Part shown: positions 1-7,814 of the stretch, in pieces
Numbering within the stretch: position 1 is the first letter of the stretch
How the letters are laid out: each line of letters starts with the position of its first letter
Source: Chelatococcus reniformis
Lineage (GTDB): Bacteria; Pseudomonadota; Alphaproteobacteria; Rhizobiales; Beijerinckiaceae
NCBI RefSeq assembly: GCF_014640075.1
Contig: NZ_BMGG01000015.1
Span: forward strand, 1,060-44,573
DNA length: 43,514 nt
Direction: 5' to 3'
Notes under the pieces: generated by a model
Seen by the model: the letters and a program-made list of their open reading frames with translations, nothing else
The model's database searches: none
Told to the model about the DNA's origin: nothing
Translations under genes and position numbers: made by a program

Positions 1-2
1 CA

Positions 3-242
3 GCGGACGACGAGATCATCAAAAACTCTCTCGCGAACTTTGCCTTTGAGAACTACGAAGTTGCCAGCTACCGGAGCCTGTTGACCGTAGCGGAAGCGGG
101 AGCGTTCGCGTTCGCGACCCCGTTGCTTACTCAGTCTCTCAACGAGGAGCAAGCGATGGCCGACTGGATTGGCAGCAACCTTCCCGCGCTGACGACGAAG
201 TATTTGTCATTGCGTTCGCATGGCATGCAAGCTGACCGATGA
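3..242 (+). CDS. DUF892 (YciE/YciF-like) ferritin-like protein, C-terminal part
   Basis: The reading frame is open from the left edge and ends in TGA, giving the last 79 residues of a protein. The stretch NYEVASYRSLLTVAEAG followed by a helix with LNEEQAMADWI is the typical last part of DUF892 four-helix, ferritin-like proteins, in which Glu and Tyr residues line a di-metal-type site. Members are cytoplasmic and induced by general stress; no reaction is firmly assigned. A complete relative lies at 7026-7514 on the other strand, with the similar stretch HYEITRYGTLLAWA. The start lies outside the window. The stop overlaps an ATG at 239 that opens a small ORF. The family assignment is confident because the motif is distinctive. 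Confidence 0.8.
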   Translation, partial: ADDEIIKNSLANFAFENYEVASYRSLLTVAEAGAFAFATPLLTQSLNEEQAMADWIGSNLPALTTKYLSLRSHGMQADR

Positions 243-448
243 GCGACTCGAACCCCGGCCCGGCCAATTTAGCAGGTTGGACCGTGGCCTACTTCAATTT
301 TGAAACCGCCTACGGCTCAGTCGCTAGTACGGTCATTAGGACCAATGGTTCCGAGTTGCTTTCTGAAATGCAGGCTGTGGACCGTCATGACGAGACGTTC
401 AGAATTTGCGCAGTCCTCGAATTGACCTATGTCAGCTCGTTGACTTAG
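239..448 (+). CDS. small hypothetical ORF overlapping the DUF892 stop
   Basis: A 69-codon ORF starts with ATG overlapping the preceding TGA (ATGA), an arrangement that often means translational coupling. The product has no signal peptide, membrane segment or motif that I recognise. An ORF of similar length runs antisense at 317-682, so coding here is uncertain. The overlap is the only real support, and it may be a chance ORF. Confidence 0.25.
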   Translation: MSDSNPGPANLAGWTVAYFNFETAYGSVASTVIRTNGSELLSEMQAVDRHDETFRICAVLELTYVSSLT

Positions 449-551
449 CGTCCGCTGATAGTATGCAGCACGACCGCTAATCTCGAGCAAGTAACCGAAC
501 GTCCTTCTCAGGGCAATTTTTATGTCCGACTCCCATGGATTGGAGCATCCC

Positions 552-1064
552 ATGCAAAGACGCGCGCTTATTCTGGCAGCCGCAGGTGTACTGCCGATTG
601 TCTCTGTTGCATATGCAGCGCCGCCTACGGCAAGCCCGATCGGATCAATGGAGGAAAAACATGTCCGCGACACACTCGCCACCGGAAAGCTCGCTCTTGA
701 AACGAGCCGGATTGCGCTTCAGAAGGCCCAGCATGCGTGGGTGAAGAAATTCGCTCAGTTCGAGGTTGCGGAGCAAGAGACGCTGGCCGACGTTCTTCGG
801 GTGGCAAGCCCTGCTGCGACGTCGGCTCCGCCAGCCGGCCAACCTGATGAGGTGGGCGAGCTGGCCAAATACTCCGGAGCCGAGTTCGACGCCGCGTATA
901 TCAGGCTTCAGCTTGACGGGCACAACAACCTACTCGCCATCCAAGAGGAGTACATCAAATCAGGCAAGAACCCGTCACACGCGGGGATTGCCAAGCTGGC
1001 TCGCGGTCAGATCAAGGAGCACATCGAGCTGCTCAACACGATAAGGCAGCAGGGCAAGGGCTGA
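552..1064 (+). CDS. secreted DUF4142 (ferritin-like) protein
   Basis: The product is 170 residues. The ATG at 552 is preferred over the in-frame ATG at 522 because a GGAG lies eight bases upstream and the N-terminus then reads as a signal peptide: MQRR, a hydrophobic core ALILAAAGVLPIV, and an AYA-type cleavage site near residue 22. The mature part is mostly helical and charged and ends in a helix with HAGIAKLARGQIKEHIELL, as in DUF4142 proteins, exported four-helix proteins common in Alphaproteobacteria and often stress-induced. No catalytic role is known. Two other ferritin-like DUF892 genes lie in the same left region. Family assignment is moderately confident. Confidence 0.7.
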   Translation: MQRRALILAAAGVLPIVSVAYAAPPTASPIGSMEEKHVRDTLATGKLALETSRIALQKAQHAWVKKFAQFEVAEQETLADVLRVASPAATSAPPAGQPDEVGELAKYSGAEFDAAYIRLQLDGHNNLLAIQEEYIKSGKNPSHAGIAKLARGQIKEHIELLNTIRQQGKG

Positions 1065-1253
1065 GCGAACCAAACGGTCGCCGCCGTCGAGGGCAACAGC
1101 GCTGAATGAACCCGCTGCTGAACGGCAAAGCCGCGGTCACCTCGCGGTGCGGGGGCCGCCTGATCCGCGACGCCGACTTAGCGGCCGCGGCGCACGACGT
1201 ACTTGCGCCAGGTCGCTCGCCTCCTCGACGGTCGAAACCTGGCACTGCCCGCT

Positions 1254-1480
1254 TCAGCCATCAGGGGCACGCGCTGCTCGGAATGGCGGAGACGCCACTG
1301 GGTGGGTGACATGCCAGGCGCTCGCATCTGCGAGGTTCACGGCGGCACCGATCTCATCTGCGCTCATCGTCGTGCTGCCCAGCAGGTGCGCCGCTGGCTC
1401 AAATCGAACGTCGTCCAGCAGGCGCCCGAAGCTCGTGCCTTCCGCCGCGAAGACTCCAGCCCGAGCGCTTCACGCTGGTA
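1254..1480 (-). pseudogene. remnant of an AraC-family transcriptional regulator (HTH part)
   Basis: On the minus strand the translation carries FAAEGTSFGRLLDDVRFE, then a second helix-turn-helix half, SADEIGAAVNLADASAW. These match the two AraC-type DNA-binding helices (AEGTSF.LLDEVR and IAEIAAALGYADASAF). After DASAW the conserved continuation (about ten residues, FSRAFRRW-like) is missing, and the typical SPTQWRLRHSEQR end appears in another frame. The gene therefore carries a small deletion plus a frameshift. The N-terminal ligand domain is absent; the frame upstream is stopped near 1470. No neighbour indicates its former target. It is non-functional as it stands. Confidence 0.65.
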
Positions 1481-1530
1481 GGCGAGCCCCAACTGTGGGA
1501 ACATAGAACCTTGCGGCGCCATAGCTGCCA

Positions 1531-2058
1531 GTGAACTCCGCTTTCCCCGCCCCGGCCTGGCTGGTCTCGCAAAGAGGCGAACGTGCCAAACAAGAACTAC
1601 TTGCGCGCGTGGATATCGACATCGAGATCGGCGACACCCAGCTTCCGCGGCAACGAGAGCTCATCGCCGACCTTGAAGCGCGCGGCCAGCCATCTGCCTT
1701 CCCGCGGGAGATCCTCAGAGAGCTGGAGCTGATCCAGGAGAGGCACATCGCTCTTCGCGAAAAGCTGCGGGCGGAAGTGACGCGACGCGCCTGGTTGCGC
1801 AGGACGCCGCCGCCGATCGGCGCATCAATGGCTCGATTGCGCCTCGGTCTGCGGGCGGCCGCCCAATCACCTCGGCCGATGGTCAAGGCCCGAGGTAGCT
1901 CTTCCCCCGGAGGCTCTGTTGGATCTCCAGCACCAGCATCGACGGGATGTAGGTCGGGGCGTTCGGGTCCAGACTCTCGATACGTGCCGCGCAGTTGCGG
2001 CCGTACTTCTGCGGCTTTCGGCGCAGATCATAAGGGCTGTTTGGCCAGCGGCGGATGA
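1531..2058 (+). pseudogene. ORF with a decayed small helical protein (residues about 27-81)
   Basis: Only the part from about 1609 to 1775 looks like protein. It includes RQRELIADLEARG and ILRELELIQERHIALREKLRAE, resembling short charged coiled-coil proteins of about 70 residues that are common in Rhizobiales and Sphingomonadales, which carry a similar RQRALIAELxRDG then LxxLExLQxxHxxxRexL pattern. The remaining 90 residues are Arg/Ser/Pro-rich and look like out-of-frame translation. I therefore read this as a fragment of a small hypothetical gene rather than a 175-residue protein. No function can be assigned. It lies beside the broken AraC gene in a 1.4 kb stretch with no intact gene. Confidence 0.4.
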
Positions 2059-2230
2059 ACCGATAGAGCTGTTCCCCCAACGTGGCGTTGGACCCGAATC
2101 GCGCGACGCAGGCCGCGCCTGGAGGCGCCGCCGCGAGGGCAAAGGCGGCAGGCGAACGGGGTCTCGAGGTGCGGGTACGCCGACGTGGTGTCCCAAAGTG
2201 GGCAGCGGGTATAGAACATTTATAGAACAC
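1883..2230 (-). CDS. hypothetical ORF
   Basis: A 115-codon minus-strand ORF. The second half (from about residue 45) has natural amino-acid composition, with stretches such as LGEQLYRFIRRWPNSPYD and IPSMLVLEIQQSLRGKSYLG. The first half is Arg/Ala-rich and less convincing. I do not recognise a family. No ribosome binding site is evident, and the surrounding kilobase contains pseudogenes, so this may be the end of another decayed gene. Nothing ties it to a neighbour. Confidence 0.3.
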   Translation of the reverse strand: MFYKCSIPAAHFGTPRRRTRTSRPRSPAAFALAAAPPGAACVARFGSNATLGEQLYRFIRRWPNSPYDLRRKPQKYGRNCAARIESLDPNAPTYIPSMLVLEIQQSLRGKSYLGP

Positions 2231-2449
2231 ATCGCTGTGCGCCCCACCGATTGCAGGTTTTGCTCACCCCACCGTCGCCAGCGCCAGTAGGCGAAACTGC
2301 TGTTCCAAAGCCAAATCACGGCCTCTCCGGCGGCGCCAGCCTCCCAAATACGCCCATGTATTGCGCATCGTGGCCATCAAAGTGGTGACTACCTGGAACA
2401 AACGCTTCCCGGCCTTCTTACCCTCGCGCCGTAGGTAAGGGATATCGCA

Positions 2450-2767
2450 ATGAAAATGATGATTCTGAGCATCTGCGCCATCGGGTTGGCCAGCAGCGCA
2501 CTCTCACAGACCGCCCCGGCGCAAAATCCCAATGCGCCTTCTAACCCGGCTGTCTCCGCCAAAGAGGGCAACAATCCGGGGGCGCCCGCTCCCGGCGCCA
2601 ACAGCTTCACCGAAGCCCAGGCCAAGAGCAGAATTGAGGCGAAAGGCTACAATGAAGTTATGAGCCTGAAGAAAGGGGATGATGGGATCTGGAGAGGGGC
2701 CGCATCGAAAGATGGAAAAACCCACCAAGTTGCTCTCGACTATCAGGGAAACGTCGTCGCCAAGTAA
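2450..2767 (+). CDS. small secreted PepSY-like protein
   Basis: A 105-residue protein with a clear signal peptide (MKMMILSICAIGLASSALS, cleavage near SQT or AQN), then an Ala/Pro/Asn-rich linker to about residue 50. The C-terminal domain runs FTEAQAKSRIEAKGYNEV, LKKGDDGIWRG, and VALDYQGNVV. That helix-strand-strand pattern (xAxxrIexxGy, WrgxA, vxlDxxGnV) is like periplasmic PepSY-type domains found in many alphaproteobacterial small exported proteins. A short AGG-like stretch (GTAAGG) lies about 17 bases before the ATG, which is distant for a ribosome binding site. It is followed after 27 bases by the YflT-like stress gene and may be co-transcribed. The function is unknown; an envelope stress role is inference from context. 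Confidence 0.7.
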   Translation: MKMMILSICAIGLASSALSQTAPAQNPNAPSNPAVSAKEGNNPGAPAPGANSFTEAQAKSRIEAKGYNEVMSLKKGDDGIWRGAASKDGKTHQVALDYQGNVVAK

Positions 2768-2794
2768 CATTAAACTCAACAGATGGGGATTATC

Positions 2795-3397
2795 ATGAAA
2801 CAAACCATAACCGGTCTCTTTGATTCTTACGATGCGGCTCGCTCTGCGGTAGAACAACTTGAGGCAGAGGGCGTGCCGCACAGTGACATCAGCTTGGTCG
2901 CCAATCACGGCGAGGGAGCCGCTGACGATCGAGTGCGAGAGAGCGATACAGGTGAGGATGCTGCAAAGGGCGCGGGCATCGGTGCTGTAATCGGTGGAGC
3001 GGGAGGCTTGTTGGCGGGCCTCGGCATGCTGGCCATCCCGGGGATTGGTCCAGTCGTCGCCGCAGGCTGGCTCGCGTCGACCGCGGCAGGAGCCCTAACG
3101 GGGGGAGCCGTCGGCGGTGCGGCTGGTGGCCTGATTGGAGCATTGACCGATTCCGGCGTCCCAGAGAACGAAGCCAATGTTTACGCAGAAGGCGTGCGTC
3201 GTGGCGGGACTCTGGTTTCGGCACGCGTAAACGACGAGCAGGCGTCGGCAACCCGAGCAATTCTCCAACGCAATAACGTCGTCGACCCGGTTCAAAGGGG
3301 CGAGACTTACCGAAAGGCAGGGTGGTCCAGGTTCGATCCTGAAGCCTCTCCCTACACACCAGCGGAGATCGAGCGCGAGCGCGCCAGTTACCGTTAA
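2795..3397 (+). CDS. YflT/DUF1269-like general stress protein, glycine-rich membrane-associated
   Basis: The product is 200 residues. The ATG at 2795 is chosen because GGGG lies seven bases upstream and KQTITGLFDSYDAA then sits at the N-terminus; an in-frame ATG at 2783 has no ribosome binding site. Residues about 3-45 form a GLFDSYDAARSAVEQLEAEGV domain, as in heat-induced YflT/GSP17M proteins. Residues about 55-115 are a Gly/Ala-rich segment (GAGIGAVIGGAGGLLAGLG and GGAVGGAAGGLIGAL) that could insert in a membrane. A last domain with VYAEGVRRGGTLVSARV repeats the ferredoxin-like fold. The family is stress-induced with unknown biochemistry. It follows the small secreted protein gene and is followed by a hairpin at 3419. 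Confidence 0.8.
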   Translation: MKQTITGLFDSYDAARSAVEQLEAEGVPHSDISLVANHGEGAADDRVRESDTGEDAAKGAGIGAVIGGAGGLLAGLGMLAIPGIGPVVAAGWLASTAAGALTGGAVGGAAGGLIGALTDSGVPENEANVYAEGVRRGGTLVSARVNDEQASATRAILQRNNVVDPVQRGETYRKAGWSRFDPEASPYTPAEIERERASYR

Positions 3398-3418
3398 GCG
3401 AAGTAGCGTCCGCAGAGA

Positions 3419-3448
3419 GAGATGGCTCAGCTTTGGCCGGGCCATCTC
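3419..3448 (+). terminator. hairpin after the stress gene, candidate terminator
   Basis: GAGATGGC at 3419-3426 pairs perfectly with GCCATCTC at 3441-3448 around a 14-base loop, 22 bases after the stop of the YflT-like gene. Only a short T run (TTT) follows, so it is an imperfect intrinsic terminator. Position favours termination of the 2450-3397 unit. Confidence 0.45.
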
Positions 3449-3681
3449 CGTTTCGCGGTCAAGCTATCGGGCGGGCCACGTCGGATACGTATGGCTCGGC
3501 TAAATGTTCGGGCTCGCGTGGGCCTCGGTAACCGGACGCGACCGCTAGGCCCTCAGCATGAAGGAGCCACCCGCACGCGGCGGGACACAGGCGCTGTGCT
3601 CTCGATCAGGCCACAAAGGCGAGGAACAACATCCCTCGCCGCGCGTATCCAGCGAGGCCGACCATATGCGGTGGAGCAAAA

Positions 3682-4563
3682 TTGCAAGAGAATTTGGCGC
3701 AACGGAGCTACTCCCGCGCATTGCCCGATCGAACTGGGCGTCGCTTCACCACACGACTGGCATACGTGGAAGCTGGTCGCGGCCCGCCGGTCGTGCTGAT
3801 ACACGGCGCGCTTGTTGCGCTGGACGACATGGTCCTGAGTATCATGCCCCTGCTCAGCCGGCAGTTTCGCACGATAGCGTTCGACCGCCCCGGGCACGGC
3901 TTCAGCAGGCGAGCAAGGCTGACGGAAGCGAGCTCGTGGGCTCAGGCGAGAGCTGTTCGGGCGGCGTGCGAGGAACTGGGGATCCTTCGCCCAATAATCG
4001 TTGGACATTCGTTCGGGGGCGCCGTGGCGCTCGCGCATGCCATTCTTTATCCGGCCCATACAACGGGGGTGGTCGCGCTCGCTCCAATCGTCAGCACTGA
4101 GCCACGGCTTGAGCAGCTTCTCTTTGGTCCTCTAGCTCCACCCTTGTGGGGTGACTTCATACAGTCACTCTCGGTGACGCGGGCGTTACAGGATCGACTG
4201 CTCAGGATACTGTGGCGCTCAATGTTCTTGCCCCAACAGGTCCCACCGGGGTTCGCTGCCCTGTTTCCATTCGAGCTCGCAGCACAGGATGGCGCCATGA
4301 TCGCTACCGGCGAGGATGCTGTCGGGGCTATCCCGGCGCAGATGTTCAATGACCTCGCTTATATGACCTCGTCAGTCCCTGTGCGCGTTCTGGCTGGAAC
4401 GCACGATCTGGTTGTGAACAATCATCTACATGGCGCGAAGCTGCCCCACCTGATGCCAGCTGCATCTATTGAGTGGTTGGATGGCCTTGGCCACATGCTG
4501 CACCATTTCGCCCCGGAGGCAGTGGCGTGCGCCGTCGAGGAACTGGCACGGCTTCCCAGCTGA
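3682..4563 (+). CDS. alpha/beta-hydrolase fold protein
   Basis: The product is 293 residues if the TTG at 3682 is the start; the frame is open further upstream and no strong ribosome binding site is visible, so the start is uncertain. Features in order: an oxyanion segment PPVVLIHGALV (about 35-45), strand DRPGHG (about 69-74), nucleophile elbow GHSFGG with the catalytic Ser near 109, acid in GTHDLVV (Asp near 243), and base in GLGHMLHHF (His near 270). This is a complete catalytic triad of the epoxide hydrolase/esterase/C-C hydrolase class. The substrate cannot be inferred. It stands alone between the stress genes and the channel, not in the catabolic units downstream. Confidence 0.8.
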   Translation: MQENLAQRSYSRALPDRTGRRFTTRLAYVEAGRGPPVVLIHGALVALDDMVLSIMPLLSRQFRTIAFDRPGHGFSRRARLTEASSWAQARAVRAACEELGILRPIIVGHSFGGAVALAHAILYPAHTTGVVALAPIVSTEPRLEQLLFGPLAPPLWGDFIQSLSVTRALQDRLLRILWRSMFLPQQVPPGFAALFPFELAAQDGAMIATGEDAVGAIPAQMFNDLAYMTSSVPVRVLAGTHDLVVNNHLHGAKLPHLMPAASIEWLDGLGHMLHHFAPEAVACAVEELARLPS

Positions 4564-5036
4564 TCAATGCCGACGAGCCCTGACCCGGCACTCGATCGTA
4601 CTCGGCCTGGGAAAGCTGCCTGTCACACCCGTAACACCTGTCACACCCGAAAAAATCAGAGAGAGAGGCTGAGGCGACGGCCTTTCCGCGCGGCTCCAGC
4701 CTCGCCGGGCCCGCGATTGTCCGCGAACGGGTCAAGGGTGACGGGATACTGCGGCGGCTCGCATGGCGTCTGAAGGAGGTCGAGGCGGCGCAGTTGGCCT
4801 ACGGGATAGCTGGACGAGTCTACTACGGACGGATGGTGACGACGACCGACCCTCGCCAAGGCGGCGGGATCGACCTATCGTCGTCGCATGGGATGGCGGG
4901 TTGCGCGGAAGTTCGACGACGGCCGGCGGGCGGAGCGCAGGGTCCGACCCTTGCAGGAACGGTTCGCATGGCGCCGGATCGACGGGGTGTCCTCGTCGCC
5001 GCCTTCTAGGTTGCGTATCCGTCGCTGGGGTGAGCG
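4564..5036. other. 473-base stretch without a recognisable gene; short direct repeat
   Basis: It contains two copies of CCTGTCACACCCG (4619-4631 and 4637-4649), spaced 18 bases start to start, followed by a run of A. An open frame from about 4677 to 5009 (ending in TAG) gives RERVKGDGILRRLAWRLKEVE and a low-complexity tail; I recognise no family. It could be the end of a decayed gene. No terminator with a T run was found. Confidence 0.4.
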
Positions 5037-5804
5037 ATGACCAGTCTCGTCGCCAAGCTGAAGGAGCTGTACGACGGCGACAGCAAACAGGCTTACCGGT
5101 TCCGCTACGCGCTCCTCGCCTTTGATCTCGCGACCATCCTCTTCGTGATTGCGTCGTCTTTCTGGCCGTTGACGCCGCTCATCATCGTGCTGGACGTGAT
5201 CATCGGGCTGATCGTCCTGAGCGACTTCCTCGCGAGGCTGTACATCAGCGACAAACGGATCCGCGAGTTCCTCCGGCCTTCGACCTGGGCCGACATTATC
5301 GCCATCGTTGCGTTCCTGGCGCCCGTGCTCGGACACGGGGCGGGGTTCCTCCGCATCCTGCGGACGCTGCGGCTCTTGCGAACCTACAACGTGGTGCAGC
5401 GCCTTCGTGCCGACAGTACGTTCTTCCGGCGCAACGAGGACGTCATTGTCGCGGTAACGAACCTCTCGGTCTTCCTCTTCGTGATGACTGGCATCGTCTA
5501 CGCGACCCAGCATCAGTCGAACCCGGCGATCAGGCATTACGTGGACGCGCTCTACTTCACGGTGACGTCGCTCACGACAACCGGCTACGGCGACATCACG
5601 TTGCCGGGAACCACGGGCAGGGTCATCTCGGTGGTCGTGATGATCTGCGGCGTCACCCTCTTCCTTAGGTTGGCGCAGGTGCTGTTCAGGCCACACAAGG
5701 TTCGCTTCCCCTGCCCGACCTGCGCCCTTCAACGGCACGATCAGGACGCGGTGTGCTGCAAGGCATGCGGGACCGTTCTCAACATTCCCGACGAGGACGA
5801 CTAG
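5037..5804 (+). CDS. voltage-sensor-type potassium channel with C-terminal zinc ribbon
   Basis: The product is 255 residues and would form a tetrameric cation channel in the inner membrane. The pattern is that of six-segment Kv-like channels: hydrophobic helices near 25-45 and 55-75 with an acidic FLARLYISDKRIREF segment, a fourth helix with regularly spaced Arg (FLRILRTLRLLRTYNVVQRL, about 103-122), a helix near 140-160, then pore helix and selectivity filter TTTGYGD (about 179-185) and a last helix near 195-213. TTGYGD is the K+ filter. The C-terminus adds CPTC-x11-CKAC, a CxxC/CxxC zinc-ribbon-like tail after the last helix, which is unusual and may be regulatory. The ATG at 5037 overlaps GAGCG upstream; the ribosome binding site is weak. 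Confidence 0.85.
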   Translation: MTSLVAKLKELYDGDSKQAYRFRYALLAFDLATILFVIASSFWPLTPLIIVLDVIIGLIVLSDFLARLYISDKRIREFLRPSTWADIIAIVAFLAPVLGHGAGFLRILRTLRLLRTYNVVQRLRADSTFFRRNEDVIVAVTNLSVFLFVMTGIVYATQHQSNPAIRHYVDALYFTVTSLTTTGYGDITLPGTTGRVISVVVMICGVTLFLRLAQVLFRPHKVRFPCPTCALQRHDQDAVCCKACGTVLNIPDEDD

Positions 5805-6149
5805 GCTTTGGAATGTCCCAGTCGAGAAGGGGGCTGGGTCGTGGTGGCGGAGACGGGGCAAAAGTGAGGGCGCCCATACTTTTGCGGCAGGTTGCCGAAC
5901 CATGGGCGCCCACGGTTTTCAAAACAGTCGCCGGCGATGGTTTTGCTCAGGCTACCGCCACCCTAGCCGTCCCTCCCCGGGCCCCTAGATAGAACGGTCC
6001 CACGTCAACGCAGGAGCAAGCCATGGCCGATGAAAACCGCGGGCCTACAGGCCCTTGCGAGCGCCATGCTACGGAGTGCCCCAAGGAGGACGTGACAATG
6101 CGAATGGTGATCGAACTACCCGATGCGCCGGGGCGTCTCCGACTTCCTG
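5805..6149. other. gene-poor stretch before the recombinase remnant
   Basis: GGGCGCCCA (about 5869) and its complement TGGGCGCCC (about 5905) form an inverted repeat with a 27-base spacer. An ATG at 6023 with GGAGC before it starts a short frame (MADENRGP...) that runs into the recombinase remnant; it could be its decayed start or an unrelated small gene. Nothing else is recognised. Confidence 0.35.
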
Positions 6150-6693
6150 AGCGGGGGCAGCTGGTCGCTGCTGGCCGAGTTCGTGGAAATCGAGAGCGGC
6201 GAAGGAGCGCGCGGCCGAAGCTCGCCGACGCGATGGCGCTCTGCCGGATCCATGGCGCAACGCTCGTCATCACGTGACGCGCATTTCCTGCTCGGGCTGC
6301 AAAAGGCAGGGGTGAGGTTCGTGGCGTCGGCATGCCCGAGGCGAACGAAATGGCCGTCGGCATCATGGCGGTGGTAGCCCAGGCCGCGAGGAAGATGATT
6401 TCCCGCCCGCACCAAGGCGGCGCTCCCGCTGCAAAGGCGCGGGGCGTCAAGCTTGGCAACTCGGCAAAAACCTGCGGAAGCATGACTAGGGGCGGCGCCT
6501 GGGCCGGGAGACGCAGACGGCTACCGCACGGGCGCGGGCCGGTGATTTGCGCCAGATCATTGCCGACTTGCGCACCAACGGGGCCACGTCGCTGCGGCAT
6601 CTGGCGGACGGCCTCAATCAACGGCAGATCCCCGCGGCCCGCGGTGGCGCCTGGTCGGCTGCTCAGGTCAAGCGCGTGCTGGAGCAAGTCTGA
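6150..6693 (+). pseudogene. serine recombinase (resolvase/invertase family), multiply frameshifted
   Basis: Conserved pieces of a serine recombinase appear in order but in three different frames: SLLAEFVEIESG, then RPKLADAMALCRIHGATLVI, then HFLLGLQKAGVRFVA, then MPEANEMAVGIMAVVAQ and AKARGVKLGN, and finally a DNA-binding end with LRQIIADLRTNGATSLRHLADGLNQ and SAAQVKRVLEQV before TGA at 6691-6693. These match the E-helix and C-terminal HTH of resolvases. The N-terminal catalytic serine region (YxRVSTxxQ) is absent. At least four frame changes are needed, so the gene is dead. It is a scar of an earlier mobile element and fits the decayed state of this left region. Confidence 0.8.
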
Positions 6694-6703
6694 TTGGCAG
6701 GCG

Positions 6704-6728
6704 GGAACAAGGAGCCGTACCGCCGGTT
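6704..6728 (+). promoter_or_regulatory. possible EcfG-type (general stress) promoter
   Basis: GGAAC at 6704-6708 is followed after 16 bases by GGTT at 6725-6728. The alphaproteobacterial EcfG consensus is GGAAC-N16/17-CGTT, so one base differs. It lies about 30 bases before the ATG at 6759. Support is modest and rests on the spacing and on the stress-type genes nearby. Confidence 0.3.
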
Positions 6729-6758
6729 TCGCGGTTCCTTCATCCCACGGAGGCCACG

Positions 6759-6947
6759 ATGACAAACGTACCCGGATCCGCGCCAGCCATATCAATGAAG
6801 GAGTTCAACGACCGCGCCAAGCGCGTCTCTGGAGCTCTCGGCGAGGTTCGTCCCGAAGAGACCGAGGAGGCAGCGCCGGTAAGGCCGGAGGAGACCGTGA
6901 GCTTGGACAAGCTGGCCGAGGGCATCAAACCCCTGGAGGAGCGATAG
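6759..6947 (+). CDS. small acidic hypothetical protein
   Basis: A 62-residue product with a good ribosome binding site (GGAGG seven bases before ATG). It is rich in Glu, Pro and Lys, with two similar halves VRPEETEEA and VRPEETVSLDKL; no membrane segment or signal peptide is seen. It is likely soluble and partly disordered. I recognise no named family. It is convergent with the DUF892 gene that ends at 7026, and a possible EcfG-like promoter lies just upstream, so stress induction is conceivable. Confidence 0.6.
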   Translation: MTNVPGSAPAISMKEFNDRAKRVSGALGEVRPEETEEAAPVRPEETVSLDKLAEGIKPLEER

Positions 6948-7025
6948 CTCTGCCCCCGGCAGCGCCGCCGGCTCGCCGCCCTGATCCTTTGAGGACGGCG
7001 AGCAATTGCAGCGGGCCGCTTCGGT

Positions 7026-7514
7026 TCAGGCTGCCTGTGCGTTGACCATCTCCTCCGCCAATTCCGAGAGGATGCTGTCGGTGTTCTCCTCTTCGATCAA
7101 CGTCTCTTTGAGTGGTCCTTCCGCATCACTCAAGCCAAGCTGCTTTGCCCAAGCCAGGAGCGTGCCGTAGCGGGTGATCTCGTAGTGTTCAACAGCTTGG
7201 GCCGCGGCGATAAGGCCGGCGTCGAGCGCCGGAGACCCCTTGAACTCCTTGATAACTTCCTCACCCTCGGCGAGAATCCCGCTCATAGCTTTGCATTCAA
7301 GGGCTTCGGGCTTCTCGCCGAGCGCTTTGAAAACCTTTTCCAGCCGGGTGACCTGCTCCTTCGTTTCCTCCAGGTGGACCCCGAAGGCCCCCCGAAGCTC
7401 ATCCGACTGCGCTGCCGCCGCCATTTTCGGCAGCGCTTTCACGATGGCTTGCTCGGCGCCATAGGTGTCCTTGAGTTGGTGCAAAAGCAGGTCTTTCAGT
7501 GTCGCGTTTGGCAT
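7026..7514 (-). CDS. DUF892 (YciE/YciF-like) ferritin-like protein
   Basis: A complete 162-residue protein, the usual length of the family. It starts LKDLLLHQLKDTYGAEQAIVKALP, the typical first helix with metal-site Glu; then SDELRGAFGVHLEETKEQVTRLEKVF, EHYEITRYGTLLAWAKQLG, and a last helix with EENTDSILSELAEE. Glu and His positions across the four helices match a di-metal ferritin-like site, although function in the family is unproven (stress and oxidative protection suggested). The ribosome binding site GAGGAGAGG lies just before ATG. A GGAACC is seen upstream on the same strand (near 7565-7570), but without a convincing CGTT partner. It is related to the partial gene at 3-242. Confidence 0.85.
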   Translation of the reverse strand: MPNATLKDLLLHQLKDTYGAEQAIVKALPKMAAAAQSDELRGAFGVHLEETKEQVTRLEKVFKALGEKPEALECKAMSGILAEGEEVIKEFKGSPALDAGLIAAAQAVEHYEITRYGTLLAWAKQLGLSDAEGPLKETLIEEENTDSILSELAEEMVNAQAA

Positions 7515-7814
7515 GTGGCCTCTCCTCAGCAGGGAATCAGGAAAGTGAGGCGCATGCCGTTGGTTCCAGGATGCGACGTCACATGAGACGTCGGTCCTGC
7601 GACCTTGCTTGCTGTCCGATGTAAGCTATCTGTTGACGTATCCCGCGCAGCGTCGTGCGCTGAGCTTCCGCGCCTCCCGCAGAGAATCACCCGCTGAGTT
7701 GCGAACTCCGACGGCGCAACATCATTCGTTGCTCTCTGGAGCAATCGCAGCACCAGGACCTTGGCGGAGTGTAGTCGTCCGCACCGTCGCAGTTCGATAA
7801 GCGAGAGGCGCGAC

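Noticed and set aside
3329-3350. GGTTCGATCC, like a tRNA T-loop
   Set aside because: It lies inside the YflT-like coding frame and no acceptor, D or anticodon arms can be built around it.
4875-5903. 342-codon minus-strand ORF opposite the channel gene
   Set aside because: Rich in Arg, Glu, Asp and His as an antisense shadow; the plus strand carries a clear K+ channel.
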